DNA of 64,000 bases, taken from NCBI GenBank assembly GCA_944323505.1, contig CALUST010000010.1:62001-126000 (forward strand), written 5' to 3'. Origin of the DNA: an uncultured Bacteroidales bacterium. GTDB taxonomy: Bacteria > Bacteroidota > Bacteroidia > Bacteroidales > UBA932. Under the pieces are notes generated by a model. The model saw nothing but the letters and a program-made list of their open reading frames with translations, had not been told where the DNA came from and did not search any database. A program made the position numbers and the translations under genes. Every line of letters begins with the position of its first letter. Positions within the stretch are counted from its first letter, which is position 1. Below, piece by piece: positions 18,547-27,270 of this stretch.

Positions 18547-19662
18547 ATGAAGTGCATCATCAATAGTGAAACGGGGGCTTATTGCGTGGGGGCGGCAGTA
18601 TCTATTGTGTATATTTTTATGATATTCGATTCCTTGTCGGGAAAGAGGTCAGGCAAAACCTCGGCCGGTCGTCCGACAGCCAGACTGGCATTGTGCTGTT
18701 CTCTGAGCGCGATACTCCTGCTCGTATCAGGGATACTCTCATACAGGGCATTCTGCTCCTCAATGATTTTCGAACTTGCATTCCCGGCGGCATTCCTGGC
18801 GATGTTCAGCAGCCGTAGAGACTGTTGTAAGATTCTTCCTCCTGATGCCGCAGGCGTATTGCTCCTGGCATTTACGATTGTCTTTCTGTCCGTTTCATAC
18901 CTGCTCTCCGGAGCCTTTCGCCATGAATTGTCCTCTTATGTGCCTGCAACAGTCGCGCTTCTCTCCGTCATAAGTCTTGCTGTCCCGGTGAGAGCCCTTG
19001 TCTCTTCTCCTGACGGGTTCATAAAAGGCATGTCAGCGAAGACCTGTATCTCAGACTATGTCAATCTTGCAGTTTATATCTTGTTCCTGTCGTTTCTTAT
19101 GATTGCCATGACCACTTTCAGGCTTTCTGGTGTAGCACACAGTGTTGCTGCCGGGCTGTGCGTGATTGTCCTGCTGTTTTTCCATCTGCTCTTTTATCTC
19201 AGGGCCAGCCGGGACAGGCTTTTCGTGCTGTTCCCTGCTGTCGAGCGGAGCATTGTGTCCGGCCTCAGGGTGTCCCTGTTCTCTGTAGAGGAGGAGAAAA
19301 GCCGGACAGAGGCAGGTTATGAACAAATATATGCCAGGCTGGAGACATATTTTGCAGAGAAGAAGCCTTTCCTGGAAAGTGACCTGACCATAGGAGATAT
19401 AGCAAGGGAACTGTATACCAATAAACTGTATATCTCGAAGGTGGTCAGACTGTATACCGGCAGGAATTTCTGCCAGTACGTGAATTATCACAGGGTGCAT
19501 TATTCAATGGGACTCTTCAAGTCCGATCCTCATCTGAAAGTAAGCCAGTTGTCCTCCATGTCAGGATTCCATACGGTGGCTTCGTACAATATGGCATTCC
19601 GCCTGTTCATGAACGAGTCCCCGAGCGAGTGGTGCAGGAGGAACAGGATGATACCTGAGTAG
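18547..19662 (+). CDS. Membrane-anchored AraC-family transcriptional regulator
   Basis: A 371-residue protein whose N-terminal 225 residues form about six or seven hydrophobic helices, followed by a linker and a C-terminal AraC-type double helix-turn-helix (about residues 275-368). The second HTH contains the usual S-x-M-S-G-F-x-x-x-x-Y-N-x-A-F pattern. Membrane-bound AraC proteins of this layout are common in Bacteroidota, and signals and targets are mostly unknown. It is a single gene with its own promoter box at 18514-18521 and the ettA promoter immediately downstream, so its neighbours do not reveal the regulon. Confidence 0.88.
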   Translation: MKCIINSETGAYCVGAAVSIVYIFMIFDSLSGKRSGKTSAGRPTARLALCCSLSAILLLVSGILSYRAFCSSMIFELAFPAAFLAMFSSRRDCCKILPPDAAGVLLLAFTIVFLSVSYLLSGAFRHELSSYVPATVALLSVISLAVPVRALVSSPDGFIKGMSAKTCISDYVNLAVYILFLSFLMIAMTTFRLSGVAHSVAAGLCVIVLLFFHLLFYLRASRDRLFVLFPAVERSIVSGLRVSLFSVEEEKSRTEAGYEQIYARLETYFAEKKPFLESDLTIGDIARELYTNKLYISKVVRLYTGRNFCQYVNYHRVHYSMGLFKSDPHLKVSQLSSMSGFHTVASYNMAFRLFMNESPSEWCRRNRMIPE

Positions 19663-19691
19663 CAGGTAGCGGTGATTGCGCCCCGATGCGT

Positions 19692-19723
19692 TTTGGCTAA
19701 TTGGGAAACTAAGATTATATTTG
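19692..19723 (+). promoter_or_regulatory. Promoter of ettA
   Basis: TTTG at 19692-19695, a 20-base spacer, and TATATTTG at 19716-19723, ending 16 bases before the ettA start. Both elements match the Bacteroidota consensus. The leader is short. Confidence 0.75.
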
Positions 19724-19739
19724 CCCGAAAATCAGTTTT

Positions 19740-21416
19740 ATGGCAGACGAGAAAATAATATTTTCGATGAATGGGGTGGGAAAGATCCTGCCTCATAACA
19801 ATAAGGTTATACTCAAAGACATATATCTGTCTTTCTTTTATGGCGCCAAGATAGGCATCATCGGTCTGAACGGTTCCGGAAAGTCCACCCTGATGAAGAT
19901 CATCGCAGGTGTGGAGAAGTCTTATCAGGGGGAAGTCGTATGGGCTCCCGGCTATTCCGTGGGATATCTGGAGCAGGAGCCTCAGATGGATCCGGACAAG
20001 ACCGTCATTGAGGTTGTCCAGGAGGGCGTACAGGAGGTGATGGACCTGCTCAGGGAATATGAGGAGGTAAACATGAAGTTCGCCGAGCCTATGTCTGATG
20101 ATGAGATGAATGCCCTTATCGAGAGGCAGGGTGAACTGACGGAGAAGATAGAGCATTGCGGGGGATGGGAGATTGACTCCAAACTGGAAAGGGCAATGGA
20201 TGCCCTGCAGTGCCCTCCTTCTGATGCGAAGATTGCCACTCTGAGCGGAGGCGAGCGCAGACGTGTGGCTTTGTGCCGTCTGCTCCTGCGGCAGCCGGAC
20301 GTGCTTCTGCTTGACGAGCCTACCAACCATCTCGACACAGAGAGTATACAATGGCTTGAGGAGCACCTCAGGCAGTATAAGGGGACTGTCATCGCAGTGA
20401 CCCATGACCGTTATTTCCTTGATAACGTGGCAGGCTGGATACTGGAGCTCGACAGAGGAGAGGGCATCCCGTGGAAAGGCAACTATTCCTCATGGCTGGA
20501 GCAGAAGACCAGGCGCCTTGAGATGGAGGAGAAACAGGAGAGCAAGAGACGGAAGACTCTCGAAAGGGAGCTTGAATGGGTGCGGATGGCTCCGAAGGCA
20601 AGGCACGCCAAGTCCAAGGCCCGTCTCGGCGCATACGAGAAACTTGCCGGAGAGGATGCGAAGGAGAAGGAGTCCAGTCTTGAGATATTCATCCCGAACG
20701 GCCCGAGACTCGGCAACAAGGTCATCGAGTTCAATGATGTCTCCAAGGCATACGGGGACAAGCTCCTGTTCGAGCATCTCAGTTTTGTCCTGCCTCCTGC
20801 CGGCATAGTAGGCGTCATAGGTCCTAACGGGGCCGGGAAGACCACATTGTTCCGTCTGATAATGGGGCTTGAAAAGCCTGACACAGGCAGCATTACGGTA
20901 GGGGAGACGGTGAAGCTCGCCTATGTGGACCAGCAGCATAAGAGTATAGATCCGGACAAGACAGTGTATGAGACCGTATCCGGCGGTCTTGATTTCATAA
21001 AGCTCGGCAAGCGCGATGTGAATGCCAGGGCGTATGTGTCCAGGTTCAATTTCTCCGGAGCAGACCAGGAGAAACTGTGCGGGGTGCTCTCAGGAGGAGA
21101 GAGAAACAGGCTGCATCTTGCCCTTACATTGAAGGATGAAGGCAATGTGCTGCTTCTGGACGAGCCTACCAATGATGTGGATGTTAACACTATCCGGGCT
21201 CTTGAGGAGGGTCTGGAGAGTTTCGCGGGCTGTGCCGTGGTCATTTCACACGACAGATGGTTCCTTGACAGGATTGCTACGCATATCCTTGCATTCGAGG
21301 GCGATTCGCAGGTATATTTCTTTGAAGGCTCATACTCGGAATATGAGGAAAACAGGAAGCGCAGACTCGGGAATGAGGAGCCGAAGAGGTTCAAGTACAA
21401 GAAACTCATGGAGTAG
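19740..21416 (+). CDS. ettA: ABC-F protein EttA (energy-dependent translational throttle)
   Basis: A 558-residue soluble protein with two ABC ATPase domains and no membrane segment. The first has Walker A G-L-N-G-S-G-K-S near residue 42 and signature L-S-G-G-E-R-R-R; the second has G-P-N-G-A-G-K-T near 365 and L-S-G-G-E-R-N-R. Both have an L-L-L-D-E-P-T-N Walker B. An insertion in domain 1 (about residues 95-145) is the arm that contacts the ribosome, and a charged P-site tRNA-interaction linker lies at about 250-310. EttA binds the ribosomal E site and gates the first elongation step by ATP level. Length matches E. coli EttA. The next gene starts at the base after its stop. Confidence 0.95.
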   Translation: MADEKIIFSMNGVGKILPHNNKVILKDIYLSFFYGAKIGIIGLNGSGKSTLMKIIAGVEKSYQGEVVWAPGYSVGYLEQEPQMDPDKTVIEVVQEGVQEVMDLLREYEEVNMKFAEPMSDDEMNALIERQGELTEKIEHCGGWEIDSKLERAMDALQCPPSDAKIATLSGGERRRVALCRLLLRQPDVLLLDEPTNHLDTESIQWLEEHLRQYKGTVIAVTHDRYFLDNVAGWILELDRGEGIPWKGNYSSWLEQKTRRLEMEEKQESKRRKTLERELEWVRMAPKARHAKSKARLGAYEKLAGEDAKEKESSLEIFIPNGPRLGNKVIEFNDVSKAYGDKLLFEHLSFVLPPAGIVGVIGPNGAGKTTLFRLIMGLEKPDTGSITVGETVKLAYVDQQHKSIDPDKTVYETVSGGLDFIKLGKRDVNARAYVSRFNFSGADQEKLCGVLSGGERNRLHLALTLKDEGNVLLLDEPTNDVDVNTIRALEEGLESFAGCAVVISHDRWFLDRIATHILAFEGDSQVYFFEGSYSEYEENRKRRLGNEEPKRFKYKKLME

Positions 21417-22481
21417 ATGGCAGTCAGGACGATATTTCCGCTCCTGTCGTGCCTTGCCGCGCTTCTGTCATGTACAGGACACGGTACAGAAGCCTGTCCT
21501 GACGTCATTGCGGTTGAGGACAGGGGCGGATATGAATGCCGTCTCATAGAGTATCGTGCGTCTTCTGCTCCGGATGCCGGGATTGTCAGGGCATATCTTC
21601 TTGTTCCGGACAGCATTTCCGTGAAGAAATGCCCTGCAGTGCTCATGCTTCATGATCACGGGGCCAGGTTCGACATAGGCAAGGAGAAGCTTGTCTCTCC
21701 TGTGCCAGGGCTTCCCTCCAGAGTCATACGTTCGTCACGCCAATGGGTCGGAAGGTATTTTGACGGGGCCTATATGGCGGATACACTCGCCTCAATGGGG
21801 TATGTCGTCCTTGTCCCGGATGCCCTGTATTGGGGAGACAGATGCCCGGAAGATGCCAGGAGATGGTCGGAACTCTCGTTCGGAGATACCGGTGATGCTC
21901 AAGACAGGCGTATGAAAGATTCTGTCAAAGTCTTGAAAAAACGTGTTTTCGACGGTCAGGGACAGGTCTATGACAGCCTTATGTCACGGGGGACAGTGTG
22001 GGCGGAGAAGATTCTTCAGGAGGATAAGTCTGCCGCGTCATTGCTTGCATCCCTGCCGTATGTTGACAAAGAGAGGATAGGGGTCTTCGGCTTCTCGATG
22101 GGTGCCCACAGGTGCTGGTTGCTGTCTGTATTTTCCACGGATGTCAAATGCGGTGCTGCTGTATGCTGGATGATGTGCAAGAAGGATTATGACGATTCGA
22201 GCGTCTCGGATCTGTCAATGCGCATACCTGCATTGAGAGACCGGTATGATTTCCCTGAGGTGGCATCCATGGCCTGTCCGAAACCTATGCTGTTCATTAA
22301 TGGAGAGGATGACAGCCTGTTCCCTGAGCATTCCGCAGCGCAGGCCTTCGACATGATAGACAGTGTCTATGCCAGGCATGGGAGCGAAGCCTTTGTGAAG
22401 ACTATGTTCGTGCCGGGCGGGCATCATTGTGGAGCACAGGTACAGGACGAGGTGTACCGCTTTTTTGAGGAACATCTTTAA
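21417..22481 (+). CDS. Lipoprotein alpha/beta-hydrolase (dienelactone-hydrolase-like)
   Basis: A 354-residue lipoprotein: the signal ends in a lipobox A-L-L-S-C with Cys19. The body is an alpha/beta hydrolase with an H-D-H-G segment near residue 80, the nucleophile elbow G-F-S-M-G (Ser227), an Asp in G-E-D-D-S near residue 300, and the His in G-H-H near 340. Large family members of this form act on sugar esters such as acetylated or feruloylated glycans; the substrate here is not known. The start immediately follows the ettA stop, so it is translated from the same message despite the unrelated role. Confidence 0.82.
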   Translation: MAVRTIFPLLSCLAALLSCTGHGTEACPDVIAVEDRGGYECRLIEYRASSAPDAGIVRAYLLVPDSISVKKCPAVLMLHDHGARFDIGKEKLVSPVPGLPSRVIRSSRQWVGRYFDGAYMADTLASMGYVVLVPDALYWGDRCPEDARRWSELSFGDTGDAQDRRMKDSVKVLKKRVFDGQGQVYDSLMSRGTVWAEKILQEDKSAASLLASLPYVDKERIGVFGFSMGAHRCWLLSVFSTDVKCGAAVCWMMCKKDYDDSSVSDLSMRIPALRDRYDFPEVASMACPKPMLFINGEDDSLFPEHSAAQAFDMIDSVYARHGSEAFVKTMFVPGGHHCGAQVQDEVYRFFEEHL

Positions 22482-22541
22482 TTGAATATTGTCACGGCCT
22501 GCATTGGCAAGGGTGTTTCGTGGATAGCCAACTGATTAATA

Positions 22542-22604
22542 AATGGAGACCCGAAAGGCGAACTTTCATGCGTTACGCAGAAAGTGGCCTTTTGGGTCTC
22601 CATT
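22542..22604. terminator. Long hairpin between convergent genes
   Basis: An 18-bp outer stem (AATGGAGACCCGAAAGGC with GCCTTTTGGGTCTCCATT, one mismatch or wobble) continues inward through ACTTTC/GAAAGT and TGCG/CGCA around a three-base loop. The structure is almost unbroken over 63 bases. No long T tract follows in either direction. Its place between a plus-strand gene and the convergent uxaC suggests a two-way terminator. Confidence 0.65.
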
Positions 22605-22636
22605 CGGATTCAGCCCTGGCACCGAGTCAGTCCATG

Positions 22637-24082
22637 TCAGAAATTGAAGTACCTTGCCGCGTTGTTGTATGAAATGTCTTTCACCATCTGATGGATGAAC
22701 TGCATCTCGCTGCGCGGAAGTCTTCCCTTCTCGATATCTTCACCTATTACGCTGCACAGTATGCGGCGGAAATATTCGTGGCGCGGATATGAGAGGAAAC
22801 TGCGGGAGTCTGTGAGCATCCCTACAAAGCGGCTGAACAGACCCAGTGCTGAAAGTGCGTTCATCTGCTTCCTCATGCCGTCCTCCTGGTCCAGGAACCA
22901 CCAGCCGGAGCCGAGCTGCATCTTGCCGGGAACAGTCCCGTCATTGAATGTGTAGGCCATTGTGGCAAGAACCTCGTTGTCCTTAGGGTTGAGATTGTAG
23001 AGTATGGTCTTTGTGAGCTTGTCCTCCATGGCCAGCCGGTTGAGGAACTTGTGTCCTGCTGCTGCGCAGGATACGTCATGGATGGCATCGTATCCTGTAT
23101 CCGGACCGAGTATGTCATACATCCTTGTGTTGTTGTCCCTGATGGCTCCGATGTGGAACTGCTGCACCCAGCCTTTCTCCCAGTCCATCCTGGCGAAGTC
23201 GAGGAGAATCGCGCTCCTGAATTTGAGCACCTCGGTTTCTGTAAGTGTCTCTCCTTTCAGACCTTTCCTGAATATCGCATCAATTTCCTCTGCCTCGAAA
23301 TCCTCGGCATAGAAATTCTCGAGCCCGTGGTCGGAAAGTCTGCATCCCATTGACCCGAAGAAGTCATGGCGTTTCCTCAGTGCATCCAGAAGATCCTGGT
23401 AGCCTGTTATCTGTACGCCTGAGACCTCGGCAAGTCTTCCGATGTATTCCGCGTATCCCGGTTTCTCTATCGCCATGGACTTGTCAGGTCTCCATGCCGG
23501 AAGCACCCTCACTCCGAACGGATGCTCTTCGATATATTTGTGGTATTCCAGTGAGTCGACAGGGTCGTCAGTCGTGCATACTACCTTGACATTGAATCTT
23601 TTCATCAGAGCCTGCCCCCTGTATTCTTCTGTCTGCAGCTTGTCGGTGCATTCGTCGTAGATGGCACGTGCGGTCTGCGGATTGAGCAGGTCATATATGC
23701 CGAACACCCTCGCGAGTTCAAGATGCGTCCAGTGGTACAGAGGATTCCTCATAGTGTACGGCACCGTCTCCGCCCATTTCTCGAATTTCTCATAGCTGCT
23801 CCTCTTGCCTGTTATGAACTCCTCAGGCACGCCGTTGCCGCGCATTGCCCTCCATTTGTAGTGGTCTCCACCGAGCCATACCTCGGTAAGGTCCTTGAAT
23901 CTGTGGTTCTCGGCAATCATCTTCGGCACAAGGTGGCAGTGATAGTCGATGATAGGCATCTTCTCTGCGCTCTCATGGTAGAGTTCGCGCGCATAGTCAT
24001 TGGTGAGCATGAAATCATCATTGATGAATTTCCTGTCCCTGATCACATCGATGTTTTCTTTGACTTTAGATAAAATGTCCAT
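22637..24082 (-). CDS. uxaC: Glucuronate isomerase (uronate isomerase)
   Basis: A 481-residue enzyme that interconverts D-glucuronate with D-fructuronate and D-galacturonate with D-tagaturonate, the first step of hexuronate catabolism in the cytoplasm. It is an amidohydrolase-superfamily barrel: the metal-binding H-C-H of I-D-Y-H-C-H lies near residue 48, a T-T-D-D-P segment follows near 208, and a C-terminal W-W-F-L-D-Q and S-R-S-F-L-S-Y-P-R-H-E-Y-F-R-R block is characteristic. Length is normal (E. coli 470). It diverges from uxaB across 188 bases that hold a shared operator-like palindrome. Confidence 0.97.
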   Translation of the reverse strand: MDILSKVKENIDVIRDRKFINDDFMLTNDYARELYHESAEKMPIIDYHCHLVPKMIAENHRFKDLTEVWLGGDHYKWRAMRGNGVPEEFITGKRSSYEKFEKWAETVPYTMRNPLYHWTHLELARVFGIYDLLNPQTARAIYDECTDKLQTEEYRGQALMKRFNVKVVCTTDDPVDSLEYHKYIEEHPFGVRVLPAWRPDKSMAIEKPGYAEYIGRLAEVSGVQITGYQDLLDALRKRHDFFGSMGCRLSDHGLENFYAEDFEAEEIDAIFRKGLKGETLTETEVLKFRSAILLDFARMDWEKGWVQQFHIGAIRDNNTRMYDILGPDTGYDAIHDVSCAAAGHKFLNRLAMEDKLTKTILYNLNPKDNEVLATMAYTFNDGTVPGKMQLGSGWWFLDQEDGMRKQMNALSALGLFSRFVGMLTDSRSFLSYPRHEYFRRILCSVIGEDIEKGRLPRSEMQFIHQMVKDISYNNAARYFNF

Positions 24083-24139
24083 GGTATCTTGTTGTTAATT
24101 GTTGCAAATATCGGTACGTGAGCCCTGTCAGTATATGAA

Positions 24140-24151
24140 TTTTGTACAAAA
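24140..24151. repeat. Perfect 12-bp palindrome in the uxaC leader
   Basis: TTTTGTACAAAA is a perfect inverted repeat, 58 bases upstream of the uxaC start. Its left half TTTTGTACA also occurs inside the uxaB and lacI promoters (24213-24221 and 61631-61639). It could be a second regulator site or simply A/T-rich promoter sequence. Confidence 0.4.
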
Positions 24152-24177
24152 ATCATTGAAAAATCGTCAATTGACCG

Positions 24178-24185
24178 TAAATATA
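24178..24185 (-). promoter_or_regulatory. Candidate -7 box for uxaC
   Basis: The minus strand reads TATATTTA, one base away from TAnnTTTG. It lies 8 bases from the operator at 24194-24209, mirroring the 8-base gap on the uxaB side. The symmetry is the main support. Confidence 0.35.
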
Positions 24186-24193
24186 TAAAAAAT

Positions 24194-24209
24194 CCGTGAA
24201 CGAACACGG
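24194..24209. promoter_or_regulatory. LacI-type operator, site A (uxaC/uxaB divergent region)
   Basis: CCGTGAACGAACACGG is a near-palindrome with a central CG, the form bound by LacI-family proteins. Its reverse complement differs from site B (61611-61626) at two positions and from site C (27282-27297) at two. It covers the -33 zone of the uxaB promoter, so bound regulator would block polymerase. The likely ligand-responsive protein is the LacI-family gene at 61690. Confidence 0.75.
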
Positions 24210-24217
24210 AAATTTTG

Positions 24218-24225
24218 TACATTTG
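24218..24225 (+). promoter_or_regulatory. -7 box for the uxaB-uxaA transcript
   Basis: TACATTTG matches TAnnTTTG, 45 bases before uxaB. The surrounding 20 bases are nearly identical to those of the lacI promoter at 61636-61643, pointing to shared control. The -33 position is occupied by the operator. Confidence 0.7.
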
Positions 24226-24270
24226 TTTCTGCACGTGACTCGGAATCATATTAATTTAATATATAGGAAT

Positions 24271-25710
24271 ATGGAAAGACTTGACAGAAAAACGGCGGAT
24301 GCCAGGAGATACCCCGACAAGGTGATCCAATTCGGGGAGGGTAACTTCCTCAGGGCATTTGTCGACTGGATTATCTGGAATCTGGACAGGAAGACGGATT
24401 TCAACGGTGGAGTGGTTGTCGTCCAGCCGATAGAAAAAGGTATGGTCGACATGCTCAATGAGCAGGACGGGCTTTATCATCTCAATCTTCAGGGGATAGA
24501 CAAGGGTAAGGCAGTGGATTCGATAGATATGATCGATGTCATCAACAGAGGCATCAATCCGTACCGCGAATTCGATGAATATCTTAAACTTGCCGAGAAC
24601 CCTGACATCCGTTTCGTGATTTCCAACACCACTGAGGCTGGTATAGCGTTTGATCCGTCATGCAGGCTGGAGGACCGTCCGGCCTCTTCGTATCCCGGGA
24701 AACTGACCCAGTTGCTTTATCACAGATATGAATATTTCAAAGGGGATATGACAAAGGGGTTCATTATTTTCCCTTGCGAACTCATATTCCTGAACGGCAA
24801 GGAACTGAAGAAGTGCATAGAACAGTATATCGACCTGTGGAACCTCGGGGACGGTTTCAGGGAATGGTTCAGGAAAGCCTGCGGAGTATATTGCACACTC
24901 GTGGACAGGATAGTCCCGGGTTATCCGAAAGACACCATAGACCAGATATATGAGAGAATCGGCTATGATGACAGACTTGTCGTCAAGGCGGAGATTTTCC
25001 ACCTCTGGGTGATAGAGGCACCGAAAGAGATAGAGAAGGAGTTCCCTGCGGACAAGGCGGGGCTGAATGTCCTTTTCGTGCCGAGCGAGGCCCCATATCA
25101 TGCGCGCAAGGTCACCCTTCTTAACGGACCTCATACCGTGCTTTCTCCTGTGGGATATCTCTCAGGGCTGGATACTGTGAAAGAGTGCGTGGAGGACCCT
25201 CTCATCGGGAGGTTCGTCCGCAAGGTGATGTATGAGGAACTTCTGGAGACCCTGGACCTGCCTAAGCCTGAACTTGAGAAATTTGCCGGGGATGTGCTTG
25301 AAAGATTCGTCAATCCTTACGTGAAGCATTTCGTCACGAGCATAATGCTCAATTCATTCCCTAAATACAAGACTCGCGATCTCCCTGGGCTGAAGACATA
25401 TCTTACCCGTAAAGGGTCGCTTCCTGAGGGACTTGTACTCGGGCTTGCAGGCATCATCACATATTATAAGGGCGGCAGACGCGGCGATGTGGAGATAGTG
25501 CCTGCCGATGACGCGTCCACGATAGCCCTTCTGAAAGGCCTGTGGTCTACGGGTGATGTCAGGAAGGTCGCTGAGGGTGTGCTCGGCGCTGGGCAGATAT
25601 GGGACGAGGACCTGAATGCCGTGCCGGGACTCACGGACATGCTCACTGAAAAACTCGCAATCATTCAGGAGAAAGGAATGCGTGCGGCAGTAGAAACTGT
25701 TGTCGGATAA
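24271..25710 (+). CDS. uxaB: Tagaturonate reductase (altronate oxidoreductase)
   Basis: A 479-residue NADH-dependent dehydrogenase of the mannitol dehydrogenase family that reduces D-tagaturonate to D-altronate. I start at the ATG at 24271; a longer frame from 24196 would begin inside the operator and promoter. An I-Q-F-G-E-G-N-F-L-R nucleotide-binding motif is near residue 18, and the conserved L-N-G-P-H-T and S-I-M-L-N-S-F-P-K-Y segments with catalytic Lys/His residues follow. It is a UxaB rather than UxuB (fructuronate reductase) by overall resemblance to the N-terminal motif, and by pairing with uxaA 6 bases downstream. Confidence 0.9.
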   Translation: MERLDRKTADARRYPDKVIQFGEGNFLRAFVDWIIWNLDRKTDFNGGVVVVQPIEKGMVDMLNEQDGLYHLNLQGIDKGKAVDSIDMIDVINRGINPYREFDEYLKLAENPDIRFVISNTTEAGIAFDPSCRLEDRPASSYPGKLTQLLYHRYEYFKGDMTKGFIIFPCELIFLNGKELKKCIEQYIDLWNLGDGFREWFRKACGVYCTLVDRIVPGYPKDTIDQIYERIGYDDRLVVKAEIFHLWVIEAPKEIEKEFPADKAGLNVLFVPSEAPYHARKVTLLNGPHTVLSPVGYLSGLDTVKECVEDPLIGRFVRKVMYEELLETLDLPKPELEKFAGDVLERFVNPYVKHFVTSIMLNSFPKYKTRDLPGLKTYLTRKGSLPEGLVLGLAGIITYYKGGRRGDVEIVPADDASTIALLKGLWSTGDVRKVAEGVLGAGQIWDEDLNAVPGLTDMLTEKLAIIQEKGMRAAVETVVG

Positions 25711-25716
25711 GCGGTC

Positions 25717-27210
25717 ATGTCAAGGTTCATCAGAATAAACAGCAATGACAATGTCGCCGTTGCCGTCACAGATGTGGCGGAAGGCGACGTCTGTATAATT
25801 GACGGCATTGAAATCAAGGCTGCCGGACCGGTTCCTGCCGGCCACAAGATGGCATTGAGGGATATGTCGGAAGGCGAAGATGTCATCAAGTACGGTTTCC
25901 CTATAGGGCATCTGACGCGAAATGTGTCAAAAGGTTCTCTTATTGACCATAATTCGTTGAAAACCAATCTTGACGGCATACTTGAATATACCTATGATCC
26001 GAAACCTGTCAGACTGCCTGACCCTGGGGTGAAGGCGACATTCAAGGGATTCAGAAGGAAAGACGGGGGAGTAGGCATAAGAAACGAGATATGGATCATC
26101 CCGACTGTCGGGTGCGTCAACGGCATTGTCCGCGAACTCCAGGAGCGTTTTTCAAAGGAACTTCCTGCCTGGCCGTCCATTGACAGGGCGGTGGCGTTCC
26201 CGCACAATTACGGCTGTTCCCAATTGGGTGAGGATCATGAGAATACCAGGAAGATTCTTGCCGACATGGTTCACCATCCCAATGCTGCCGGTGTCCTTGT
26301 TGTCGGACTGGGATGCGAGAACAACCAGCTCGGGGCATTCCGTGAACTTGTCGGTCCTGCCGATGAGTCAAGAGTTAAGTTCATGGAGTCGCAGAAGGTC
26401 CAGGGAGATGAGATAGAGTATGGGATGGCATTGCTGAGGGACATTGCGGCTGCCGCCGCTGAGGACAAGAGGGAGGAAGTCCCTGTCGATGAGCTCAGGA
26501 TAGGACTCAAGTGCGGCGGTTCTGATGGCTTCTCCGGCATCACCGCCAACCCGATGCTCGGGCGTTTTTCGGACTGGCTTGTGGCCAGAGGCGGTACTGC
26601 CGTCCTGACAGAAGTGCCTGAGATGTTCGGCGCGGAGACAATCCTGATGTCCAGATGCAAGGACCGGGCGACATTCGACAAGACAGTGCATCTCATCAAT
26701 GATTTCAAGGAATATTTCATGAGGAACGGCCAGCCCGTATACGAGAACCCTTCCCCGGGCAACAAGGCCGGAGGCATCTCCACTCTTGAGGAGAAATCCC
26801 TCGGATGTACGCAGAAGTCTGGGAAGTCAGAAGTGACAGATGTCCTGAAATATGGGGAGAGGCTTAAGACAAGGGGGCTGAATCTGTTGAGCGCACCGGG
26901 CAATGACCTTGTCGCGGCTACCGCACTGGCTGCTTCCGGCTGTCAGATGGTGCTCTTCACGACAGGCAGAGGTACTCCGTTCGGCACTTTCGTCCCTACG
27001 GTGAAGATTTCCACCAACAGCCGCATCGCTGCAGCCAAGCCGAAGTGGATAGATTTCAATGCCGGTGTCATCACGGACGGCAAGTCTGTCGCACAGACTG
27101 ATGACGAATTCATTGATATGGTGCTGTCCGTGGCCTCCGGGACCTATGTCAATAACGAGACCTCCGGTTATTCTGAAATAGCCATTTTCAAGACAGGAGT
27201 GACCTTGTAG
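25717..27210 (+). CDS. uxaA: Altronate dehydratase
   Basis: A 497-residue iron-dependent lyase that removes water from D-altronate to give 2-keto-3-deoxy-D-gluconate (KDG). The N-terminal SAF domain (about residues 1-95) is followed by the larger dehydratase domain; N-Y-G-C-S near residue 168, a G-L-G-C-E-N motif near 192, L-K-C-G-G-S-D near 264 and a C-terminal T-G-R-G-T-P-F-G block are family marks with cysteines likely used for metal. Both domains are in one chain, as in E. coli UxaA. It follows uxaB by 6 bases and is followed by a terminator-like hairpin at 27271-27327. Confidence 0.95.
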   Translation: MSRFIRINSNDNVAVAVTDVAEGDVCIIDGIEIKAAGPVPAGHKMALRDMSEGEDVIKYGFPIGHLTRNVSKGSLIDHNSLKTNLDGILEYTYDPKPVRLPDPGVKATFKGFRRKDGGVGIRNEIWIIPTVGCVNGIVRELQERFSKELPAWPSIDRAVAFPHNYGCSQLGEDHENTRKILADMVHHPNAAGVLVVGLGCENNQLGAFRELVGPADESRVKFMESQKVQGDEIEYGMALLRDIAAAAAEDKREEVPVDELRIGLKCGGSDGFSGITANPMLGRFSDWLVARGGTAVLTEVPEMFGAETILMSRCKDRATFDKTVHLINDFKEYFMRNGQPVYENPSPGNKAGGISTLEEKSLGCTQKSGKSEVTDVLKYGERLKTRGLNLLSAPGNDLVAATALAASGCQMVLFTTGRGTPFGTFVPTVKISTNSRIAAAKPKWIDFNAGVITDGKSVAQTDDEFIDMVLSVASGTYVNNETSGYSEIAIFKTGVTL

Positions 27211-27239
27211 CCGCATGGGACAGATTTGAATGGAAATCC

Positions 27240-27270
27240 TTGCAATCAAGTATTTTTATGATTACTTTTG
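27240..27270 (+). promoter_or_regulatory. Promoter of kduI
   Basis: TTG at 27240-27242, a 20-base spacer and TACTTTTG at 27263-27270. The same -7 sequence appears in the kdgK promoter. It starts transcription inside the first arm of the hairpin at 27271-27327 and just upstream of operator site C. Confidence 0.6.

Noticed and set aside
19530..20405. 291-codon frame opposite ettA
   Set aside because: The plus strand holds the first ABC domain of EttA; the antisense frame is a by-product of its codon use.
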